Assembly (NCBI GenBank): GCA_039192165.1
Contig: JBCCXD010000010.1
Span: forward strand, 1-64,000
Direction: 5' to 3'
Length of the DNA stretch: 64,000 nt
From: Dinoroseobacter sp039192165
Lineage (GTDB): Bacteria; Pseudomonadota; Alphaproteobacteria; Rhodobacterales; Rhodobacteraceae
How positions within the stretch are numbered: position 1 is the stretch's first letter; every line of letters starts with the position of its first letter. This document shows, piece by piece, positions 52,198 through 59,183 of the stretch. The notes beneath the pieces were generated by a model. That model did no database searches and had not been told where the DNA came from. It was given only the letters and a program-made list of their open reading frames with translations. Made by a program: the position numbers and the translations under genes.

Positions 52198-52935
52198 TCA
52201 GGTGCTTTCGGACTTACGGAATTTCTTGAGAATAATGGGCAGCAGGGCGAGCGCGCTCAATCCAAGGATCGGGCCCAGGATATGCGGCTCGAAAATGATG
52301 CCGAGGTTCGGAGTCTCACCTCGTTCGAAGACTTCGCCGAGGCCCGCGCCGACCCAAGTGTAAACCGCCGTGCCCGGAATAATGCCGAAGAAGGTTGTAA
52401 AGACGAAGCGGTCCAGCCGGACGCCGACCAGAGCAGGCAGCAGGTTGGCGACGAAGAAAGGGATCGCCGGAACAAGTCGCATAAGGAACAAAACAGACAG
52501 CTCGTTTTCTTTCAGGCCGTCCTTGATCTGTTTCACCTTGCCTTCGGAGGCATCCATTTTTGCGGCAAGCTTGTCGCCGAGGCCCCAGCGTGCTGCCAGG
52601 AAGATAATTGTGGCGCCAGCTGTGGCTGCAAAAACTGTGAGTAGCGTGCCCGTAGCCAGTCCGAACAGGAAGCCGCCGGTCAGTGTTGCAATTGTTGCCC
52701 CCGGGAAGGAGAAAGCCACAATCAAAATGTACACGGCAAGATACGCGGCAACTGTCACGGCGAAGTTGGCGTCGCGAAACGCGATCAGAGCCTCGCGGTT
52801 GGCGGCCAAAGCTTCAAAGGTCAGTGTGTCTTTCAAGGTGAAAGCGCCGATTGCGGCGACAATGCCAATTGCCGCTATGGGCACCCATTTGGGCAGAGTT
52901 GCTTTCTGGCGAGGCTTTTCTTCCATAACGGACAT
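52198..52935 (-). CDS. TVP38/TMEM64 (DedA-like) membrane protein
   Basis: The 245-residue protein has about six hydrophobic segments and the signature FSFPGATIATLTGGFLFG plus RLVPAIPFFVANLLPALVGV. The family is linked to lipid scrambling or membrane homeostasis. It is in one unit with the downstream flavoprotein, a combination found in many proteobacteria. Confidence 0.9.
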   Translation of the reverse strand: MSVMEEKPRQKATLPKWVPIAAIGIVAAIGAFTLKDTLTFEALAANREALIAFRDANFAVTVAAYLAVYILIVAFSFPGATIATLTGGFLFGLATGTLLTVFAATAGATIIFLAARWGLGDKLAAKMDASEGKVKQIKDGLKENELSVLFLMRLVPAIPFFVANLLPALVGVRLDRFVFTTFFGIIPGTAVYTWVGAGLGEVFERGETPNLGIIFEPHILGPILGLSALALLPIILKKFRKSEST

Positions 52936-53166
52936 ATCCGGGGTTCCTTGTGCAATATATCTCTTGAAGCACGAAATCGGCTCAAATGCGCGTCTGTGTA
53001 AGTCAGATCACGCCCGGTTGATGGCCGGTGATGTTTCCTGCGCGTTTTGCAACAGTGAGCCGGCGTTTCTGTAACCTTGAGCAGGAGCCAGAATGGCTTT
53101 GTTACAGGCTGGACCCTGCGCATTCCCCTGCTTAGGGTGAGCGCATCGGAAGCAAAGGATGCGGAA

Positions 53167-53781
53167 ATGCGGCGTAGAGGTTTGGTTATTTGCTCGGTCC
53201 TCGGTCTGGCGGTGAACGTCGCGCAACCTCTCGACGCACAAACAGTGATGCGGGAAGACGTGTTCGATCTCCAGACGGCGCTTCACTACTATGGCTTCAT
53301 GCAAGGGCCCGTTGACGGGGAAGTGGGCGCAGATACCGAACGGGGTCTGGACAGTCTGGGCGCATATCTGCGGTTAGGGCCCGTAAGCCCGTCAGCAATG
53401 GATGCCAACCCTCTGCCCTTGCCATTGCGCAGCTTGATGGACGCCTATGTCGCACGCAACGATGTTGAGACGTCGGATCTCGACGAGCGCGACCTCGCAC
53501 GGTTGCGCAATGAAGGGGAGCGCTTCTGGATCCGCAAGGAGATGCAATCAGATCCGGCAACCTGGGGTGTGGATGTCGAAGCCGCCAACGACACATGCGG
53601 CGCCTTTGCAAATGCAGGTTTGGTTGGCACCGTGATCGACCCGGACGAACTGCCCGAGGTCGAGGGTGCAGGCTCAATTCGGGTGATTTATTACGGCCCA
53701 GTCACCGCTGATTTCCGACCTGACAGGCTGAACCTGTTCGTGGACCCCTGGTATATGGTCACCAATCTCGCTTGCAATTGA
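53167..53781 (+). CDS. secreted protein with I78-like inhibitor domain
   Basis: The 204-residue protein has a signal peptide (to ~residue 25), a peptidoglycan-binding-like part (REDVFDLQTALHYYGFMQGP) and a C-terminal domain with DTCGAFANAGLVGTVIDP, VRVIYYG-like and ADFRPDRLNLFVD, the I78 peptidase-inhibitor pattern. It probably lies in the periplasm and restrains a protease. The two-part build is uncommon. ATG 53167 gives the signal peptide. Confidence 0.7.
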   Translation: MRRRGLVICSVLGLAVNVAQPLDAQTVMREDVFDLQTALHYYGFMQGPVDGEVGADTERGLDSLGAYLRLGPVSPSAMDANPLPLPLRSLMDAYVARNDVETSDLDERDLARLRNEGERFWIRKEMQSDPATWGVDVEAANDTCGAFANAGLVGTVIDPDELPEVEGAGSIRVIYYGPVTADFRPDRLNLFVDPWYMVTNLACN

Positions 53782-53786
53782 CGTTT

Positions 53787-54596
53787 TCAGAAGTCGACTT
53801 CGACCCCGGGCAGATTAATCTCTTTCATCAGATCGCGAAGTTCCTGGCGTGCAGCCAGGTTTGACATATTCAGCTTGTCGATGCCGATGTCGCGGAGGTC
53901 CAGAAGGGTCATGCCGCGCGGAAACAGTTCCCTGAAAATCACGCGTTCGGAAAAACCCGGTGCGATACGGCAGCCGATTCTGTCCTGCAACTCCTGTAGA
54001 GCGTCGCCGATCTTTTTCTTGTTGTGCATGTACTGCGTACCCAGACGGTTGCGCACAACGATCCAGTCGATCGGTGGCAGTCCGGCACGCGCGCGGAGTT
54101 GCCGCGAGTTCCAAACCATCTCTGAGTATACTGACGGGCCAAGCACCTTATTGGTGATCGGGTCCACGCGGGCGATCATGTCAAAATCTACATAACTGTC
54201 ATTGAGCGGCGTGATAAGCGTGTCCGCCAGAGAGTGCGCGACCTGGCTCAGGCGGGTGTAGGAGCCCGGACAGTCCAGCACGATAAAGTCGCAGGTGTTC
54301 TCGACGGACGCGATGGCTAGCGTGAGGCGGCGGTCCCAGACATTCTCTCCCGGGTCGAGCTGCGCTTCATCAACCTTCGGAAGTTCAATGAGCTGGGGCG
54401 TGGGCAATATGACCCCCTCGCGCTCCGAGGTCGCCGCGCGATTTTCCAAATAGCGTCCAAAGCTTCTTTGTCTGAGGTCGAGATCAATCCCGCCTACGGA
54501 CTTCCCGGCGCGCGCCAACGCAGTTGCCACATGCATGCAGGTCGTCGATTTTCCCGACCCGCCTTTCTCGTTTCCGAAGACAATAATATGCGTCAC
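53787..54596 (-). CDS. mipZ: division-plane positioning ATPase MipZ
   Basis: MipZ blocks FtsZ assembly and forms a bipolar gradient with ParB. The 269-residue ParA-like ATPase has the P-loop KGGSGKST at residues 11-18 and FIVLDCPGSYTRLSQVA. I chose GTG 54596 (THIIVFGNEKGG); an upstream in-frame ATG at 54677 would add 27 residues unlike the family. It converges on the I78 gene with 5 bases between. Confidence 0.92.
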   Translation of the reverse strand: MTHIIVFGNEKGGSGKSTTCMHVATALARAGKSVGGIDLDLRQRSFGRYLENRAATSEREGVILPTPQLIELPKVDEAQLDPGENVWDRRLTLAIASVENTCDFIVLDCPGSYTRLSQVAHSLADTLITPLNDSYVDFDMIARVDPITNKVLGPSVYSEMVWNSRQLRARAGLPPIDWIVVRNRLGTQYMHNKKKIGDALQELQDRIGCRIAPGFSERVIFRELFPRGMTLLDLRDIGIDKLNMSNLAARQELRDLMKEINLPGVEVDF

Positions 54597-54732
54597 AGCC
54601 CGATCCGTTTTTTGTAGCAGCTCGCCTGGCTGCTTTTGGCGCAGAGTATCGGGGTGTTGATCAGTTTGGAATCGCAAAAACAGGTATTTTCGAATTCCGA
54701 GCGCTACGGAACCCGTTATGCGCGCATCTCAA

Positions 54733-54764
54733 CAAAAAAAAGCCGCCCCTGTGGGCGGCTTTTC
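54733..54764 (-). terminator. intrinsic terminator after rpmE
   Basis: AGCCGCCC (54741-54748) and GGGCGGCT (54753-54760) form a perfect 8-bp stem with a 4-base loop. On the minus strand eight T follow; TTTT on the plus side may make it bidirectional. Confidence 0.9.
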
Positions 54765-54783
54765 GTGAGAGTCCTGTGTCGTC

Positions 54784-55005
54784 TTAGAAACCCAGGCCTG
54801 CGTACTTGTTTTTGAACTTCGAAACGCGCCCGCCAGTGTCCAGGAGACGAGTGCCGCCGCCAGTCCAAGCCGGATGCGAAGACGGATCGATATCTAGCGA
54901 GAGCGTTTCGCCCTCGGCGCCATATGTCGAACGCATCTGTACAACAGAACCATCGGTCAGCTTGACGTCGATGATGTGATAATCGGGATGGATATCTTTT
55001 TTCAT
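54784..55005 (-). CDS. rpmE: 50S ribosomal protein L31
   Basis: The 73-residue L31 (MKKDIHPDYHIIDVKLTDGS) lacks the CxxC zinc motif, so it is a zinc-independent form. The start is ATG 55005, and rplS ends 11 bases upstream. It is the final gene before the terminator. Confidence 0.95.
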   Translation of the reverse strand: MKKDIHPDYHIIDVKLTDGSVVQMRSTYGAEGETLSLDIDPSSHPAWTGGGTRLLDTGGRVSKFKNKYAGLGF

Positions 55006-55016
55006 CTCGTGGCCTC

Positions 55017-55394
55017 TTATGCGTCTGATTTTGGCTTGTAGTTGGTTTGCTCTGCAATCCGCGCGGATTTCCCGCGGCGCGTCCGCAGGTAGTAGAGCTT
55101 CGCGCGGCGGACGCGGCCACGGCGCACGACTTCGATGCTTTCGATATTGGTCGAGTAAAGCGGGAACACACGTTCCACACCTTCGCCGAAGCTTATCTTT
55201 CGCACGGTAAACGACGCGGCAATTCCGTCCCCACCTTTGCGCGCAATGCAAACGCCTTCGTATTTCTGGACCCTGCTCCGGGTGCCTTCGGTAACTTTGT
55301 ATCCGACACGCACAGTGTCGCCCGCTTTGAAATCGGGAATGTCTTTGCCGAGCGATTCAATCTGCTCGGCTTCAAGTTCTGCGATCAGGTTCAT
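55017..55394 (-). CDS. rplS: 50S ribosomal protein L19
   Basis: The 125-residue L19 (PDFKAGDTVRVGYKVTEGTR; RVFPLYSTNIESIEVVRRG) lies at the subunit interface. It normally follows trmD directly; here a 351-base gap intervenes. Confidence 0.97.
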   Translation of the reverse strand: MNLIAELEAEQIESLGKDIPDFKAGDTVRVGYKVTEGTRSRVQKYEGVCIARKGGDGIAASFTVRKISFGEGVERVFPLYSTNIESIEVVRRGRVRRAKLYYLRTRRGKSARIAEQTNYKPKSDA

Positions 55395-55505
55395 CTGAAC
55401 GCTCCTTATTTTTACCTGCGGTGTGCCGCAGCGTTTCTCGCGCCCCAGAGCTCCGTGTCTTCTATCGGGTCCGCAGGGATGCGCCCGCCGGAGGTTCGGT
55501 CGACC

Positions 55506-55676
55506 TTACCTATATTTCTGTGCCGGGAACTGGACCACGGGGTTCGGGAGAAGCGCCCGAGCCAGACCGGTCCGGTCCGACGAAGTTGCCAGGGGGTATG
55601 GCAGGGCGCGGTCCAAAATGGAAAGCGCCCGGCGATCGCCACGATCCCGAGCAAGCGCCGTATAGACCCGCGCCAA
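55506..55676 (-). CDS. possible small protein between trmD and rplS
   Basis: In the same frame as trmD the sequence stays open for 240 bases after the trmD stop and reads like a real protein (LARVYTALARDRGDRRALSI, LDRALPYPLATSSDRTGLAR), with GC-rich third positions. No ATG exists; TTG 55676 would give 56 residues but has no clear ribosome site. The rest of the 55395-55745 gap holds nothing I can support. It could be a decayed gene. Confidence 0.3.
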   Translation of the reverse strand: MARVYTALARDRGDRRALSILDRALPYPLATSSDRTGLARALLPNPVVQFPAQKYR

Positions 55677-55745
55677 TTTACGATCAAGTCTGAATCTCTG
55701 GGTTTTGGGGATATTCGCGCCTTGGCCAAAGCCCGCTAATCCGAT

Positions 55746-56561
55746 CTAGCCTTCGTCTTTCTTGTGCGCGTTGTAGGCGTGCCATAGGTCCGGCCTGCGA
55801 GAACGTGTCAAAGTCTCAGACATCTCGCGGCGCCACTCTGAAATACGGCCGTGATGGCCCGATAAAAGGACTTCCGGTATTGTGTGACCCTGCCACTCTG
55901 ACGGACGCGTATACTGGGGATGCTCCAGAAGCCCGCTCGCGAAGCTCTCCTCTTCAGTCGAACTTTCATTGCCAAGAATGCCGGGACGAAGCCGCACCGT
56001 CGCATCAATCATCGCTTGCGCGGCGATTTCGCCCCCCGTCAAAACAAAATCTCCCAGCGATACCTCTTCCACACTGTAGGCATCGAGCACGCGCTGGTCG
56101 ACGCCTTCAAACCTGCCGCAAAGCATCGTGATCCCGTCAGCCTTGGCCCATGCTTCCGCTGTCGCTTGGGTAAAGGGCGCCCCGCGTGGGCTGAGATAAA
56201 CAACCGGCCACTTGGCGCGGTCCTTTGGTGTGTTTCTGGCTGCCATTTCGAGCGCCGTACCGACAACATCTGCGCGCAGGACCATTCCGGCGCCACCTCC
56301 CGCCGGCGTATCATCGACGTTTTTGTGCTTGCCGACGCCGAACCCGCGCAGGTCGATCGTCTCGAGCGCCCACAGGCCCTGATCCAGTGCTTTGCCGGTC
56401 AGGCTGTCACCCAGAACGCCGGGAAACGCACCAGGAAAAAGAGAAATGACCTTCGCGGTCCACGCCCCTTTCAGACGTGGGCTGTCGTCCATCAGCTCCC
56501 GGGGTTGAAGCGTGACAGAGACGGTCTTTCGGCCATGAGATCTGTTCGGAGGCTGAGACAT
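55746..56561 (-). CDS. trmD: tRNA (guanine-N1)-methyltransferase
   Basis: TrmD makes m1G37, needed for frame maintenance. The 271-residue protein has the SPOUT trefoil-knot motifs (VVYLSPRGAPFTQ; LCGRFEGVDQRVLDAYSVEE; SLGDFVLTGGEIAAQAMID). Residues 1-30 are an extra N-terminal stretch before the usual AWTAKVISLFPGAFPG start, so a shorter start is possible. Confidence 0.93.
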   Translation of the reverse strand: MSQPPNRSHGRKTVSVTLQPRELMDDSPRLKGAWTAKVISLFPGAFPGVLGDSLTGKALDQGLWALETIDLRGFGVGKHKNVDDTPAGGGAGMVLRADVVGTALEMAARNTPKDRAKWPVVYLSPRGAPFTQATAEAWAKADGITMLCGRFEGVDQRVLDAYSVEEVSLGDFVLTGGEIAAQAMIDATVRLRPGILGNESSTEEESFASGLLEHPQYTRPSEWQGHTIPEVLLSGHHGRISEWRREMSETLTRSRRPDLWHAYNAHKKDEG

Positions 56562-56626
56562 AGGGGCGGTTTAACCAAAGATTGAGGGTCTGCAAGGTAT
56601 TTGCTTCGAATCTGACGGAGTTGCCA

Positions 56627-57721
56627 ATGATCCGAACCCGAGATCCTCTGCTGCGAGCGGCGATGAAGGACTGGAGGCGTATGGCGCCTTACGCCGGACT
56701 CGACCCCTCGGCCTTCGCACCGGACCCGTTGGCGCGCCGCTACACGCCAGCGGCTGCAAGGATCGTGCTTCGGATGCGCGGTATCCGACGGGCCGATGTT
56801 GTTTTCAAGCGCGTGTTTCGTCCAGCTGGTGACACATCCTGGGCCGCGGGACTTGAGGCGCATCGCAGCTTTTTTCTGCAGCTCCCGGCAGCAACGCGAC
56901 CTGCAGCGGTGCTGTTTGCCGACCCGTCGAAACAGGCTGCAATCTATGACTGGGTGCCCGGTCGGTCGCTTCATGATCATCTGCTGCTCAAGTTGGATCG
57001 CCCCAAGAGCCGTGACGAGGTGTTGTTCCGGGCAGGGAAATCGATCGCGGAGTTTCATATGGCGACCGAGGCTGGCGCGGTTGCGTTTTCTGCCTGTCAG
57101 GTTCAGATGCGGATCGCACGCCTGCGCACCTTGGCCCAGTCCGACCCGGTCGCGATTCTGGATGCAGACTTGTTTCTGGCCCTTTCACAGGGGCTGGCGC
57201 CATTGGCACGCGCGGCGCATGGCAACATGGTTCTTCTTGCTGCCCGCCACGGAGACCTATCGGCGCGCAACCTGATTCTGGGGCCGCACTGCGCCGCACC
57301 GATAGACTTTCGGCTTTCGCGACGCGGGCCTGTTTTGCATGATCTCGCAGCGCTTGTGGCAGATATTTTGATCATACTCACCGGGCCCTATGGCGGGCGC
57401 GTCGCTTCCGCCACATGCGTCGCAAATTTCTTGGCTCCGTTTGAGGCCGGCTATGGAATGCAACTGCGCGGCAAGCCAGACTTTGACTATCTTTTGCGCA
57501 CAGCATTGCTGTTCCGATGGGCGGGATTTGGGCGCGTTGGGCAGACGCGCAGCGCCTTTGTCGAAGCGCGTCTGGTCACAATTCAGAGTTTGCTGATTGG
57601 TCTGACGGGACCGCCGGCGCGCCCGGCCGACCAGCTCATTGCTGAGCTTGCGCGGCCAGAGCCGCAATTGCGCAGGAGGCAAGCCGAGCTTCTTTGCTGT
57701 CCGCACGGCTTGTCAGAATAA
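56627..57721 (+). CDS. aminoglycoside-phosphotransferase-like kinase
   Basis: The 364-residue protein has the kinase-like signature ARHGDLSARNLILGP (catalytic HGD...N) followed by PIDFRLS, where IDF replaces the usual D-x-E metal site. APH/choline-kinase-like enzymes phosphorylate sugars, aminoglycosides or choline; the substrate here is unknown. Start at ATG 56627, after GGAG. Its last 86 bases overlap the convergent MaoC-Pta gene. Confidence 0.75.
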   Translation: MIRTRDPLLRAAMKDWRRMAPYAGLDPSAFAPDPLARRYTPAAARIVLRMRGIRRADVVFKRVFRPAGDTSWAAGLEAHRSFFLQLPAATRPAAVLFADPSKQAAIYDWVPGRSLHDHLLLKLDRPKSRDEVLFRAGKSIAEFHMATEAGAVAFSACQVQMRIARLRTLAQSDPVAILDADLFLALSQGLAPLARAAHGNMVLLAARHGDLSARNLILGPHCAAPIDFRLSRRGPVLHDLAALVADILIILTGPYGGRVASATCVANFLAPFEAGYGMQLRGKPDFDYLLRTALLFRWAGFGRVGQTRSAFVEARLVTIQSLLIGLTGPPARPADQLIAELARPEPQLRRRQAELLCCPHGLSE

Positions 57722-59000
57722 TCGGGCAGCGTGCGCCCATGACGATGCCCCCTGCATCTGCATGGGCGAGAAACGTCAGTTCTTTCGCGAGCATATTGCC
57801 TGCCTCAAGGTTCGGCGCGACCAGAATATTGGCGCGCCCCGCGACGGAAGAGGTGATGCCTTTGGTGCGCGCAGCCTGAAGATCGATAGCATTGTCCATT
57901 GCCAGCGGGCCATCCACCAGACCTCCTGTGATCTGGCCCCGCTCCGCCATTTTCGAAAGGACAGCCGCATCCAGCGTTGAGGGTATAGCGGTTGTGACCG
58001 TCTCCACTGCCGACAGGATGCCCACCTTTGGCTCTTCCACGCCAATCGCCAGCGCCAGATCGATCGCGTTCTGTACGATATCTGCTTTCTGCTTGAGATC
58101 GGGCGCAATGTTGATGGCGGCATCCGTGATCATCAGCAAGTGAGTCAAGCCCGGAACGTCCATCACATAGACATGGCTCAGGCGTCTGTTCCGACGCAGG
58201 CCCCCTTCGTGTTTAACGATGGGCGCCAACAATTCTTCGGTGTGCAAGTGGCCCTTCATGATCGCACGAGCCTTGCCTTGCCGGACCAGCCCGACTGCAT
58301 GCTCCGCCGCGGCTTTATGCGATCTGACGTCGATAATCTCGTAAGGCGATACGTCCACGTTTGCGATTTCCGCGGCTTCTTCGATCTTGAACCGTGCGCC
58401 GATCAGGGTCGGGGCAATCAGAGTGCGTTCTGCCGCCAGAAGGGGGCCTTCCAAAGCGTCCGGTTTCTCAGGTGCGACAACCGCAGTTGGCAGCGGAGCA
58501 AGCGGCTCTGCGCGCGCCAGAAGCCTTTCGAAGTGCACATGGCGATTCACCACCAGCCCCGGAACCTCCGAGGTATCAAGAGGCACAACCGCCAGCGGAG
58601 CCTGAACCACCGCAGTGCCTTGCACCAGGCACGTGCCGGATTCGCTTTCGACACGCGTACCGAGCGTCACACTGCGATCCTCACCCTTGTCCAGTACGTC
58701 GACCTTTATTGTCAGCGTCTCACCAGCATGGGCCTGGCCGAGAAATTCCAGCGTCTGCGATTTATACACAGTGCCGGGACCGGGCAACGTGTTGCCCAGC
58801 ACGGAGGAAATCAGCGAAGCTATCCACATCCCGGGTGCGATAGCTTCCGTTGCACCGTCTCCGTCTCCGTCCTGCATAGGAACATGAAGTGGATTGAAGT
58901 TACCCGAGGCGTTTGCAAAAACGATAAGGTCTTCTTCACGGCACAATCGCTTTGTTTCGGCGGTCATACCGATGGAGAGGTCATCATAGAGCTTTGTCAT
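57636..59000 (-). CDS. MaoC-phosphate acetyltransferase fusion
   Basis: The 454-residue protein has an N-terminal MaoC hot-dog domain (~1-140) and a C-terminal phosphate acetyl/butyryltransferase domain (~170-450; MKGHLHTEELLAPIVKHEGG, LMITDAAINIAPDLKQKADI). It is annotated widely as bifunctional enoyl-CoA hydratase/phosphate acetyltransferase. The MaoC motif reads SGNFNPLH: Asn34 takes the place of the usual catalytic Asp, with His39 kept. It may link acyl-CoA to acyl-phosphate; the hydratase activity is doubtful. Confidence 0.88.
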   Translation of the reverse strand: MTKLYDDLSIGMTAETKRLCREEDLIVFANASGNFNPLHVPMQDGDGDGATEAIAPGMWIASLISSVLGNTLPGPGTVYKSQTLEFLGQAHAGETLTIKVDVLDKGEDRSVTLGTRVESESGTCLVQGTAVVQAPLAVVPLDTSEVPGLVVNRHVHFERLLARAEPLAPLPTAVVAPEKPDALEGPLLAAERTLIAPTLIGARFKIEEAAEIANVDVSPYEIIDVRSHKAAAEHAVGLVRQGKARAIMKGHLHTEELLAPIVKHEGGLRRNRRLSHVYVMDVPGLTHLLMITDAAINIAPDLKQKADIVQNAIDLALAIGVEEPKVGILSAVETVTTAIPSTLDAAVLSKMAERGQITGGLVDGPLAMDNAIDLQAARTKGITSSVAGRANILVAPNLEAGNMLAKELTFLAHADAGGIVMGARCPIILTSRADSKEARLASCAIAALAAQAQQ

Positions 59001-59183
59001 AAAGCAGCCTTACCCGATCTGGTCATGGGCCTGCGCGACCTGTGCACAGTGCGGCAGTCGCGCGGGCGCAGGCGGGGCGTGTGATCCTCCCACTCCAGTT
59101 TATGAGTGCAAACGCATGATGTTTCTATGACATTCGGACGCGGCAGCCCAATCTATCGTGATCTACCCGCGCCCGCGCCGGTG

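Noticed and set aside
55412..55729. 105-codon TTG-start frame between trmD and rplS
   Set aside because: Its Trp/Arg-rich sequence reads like noise; the frame shared with trmD looks more like coding DNA.
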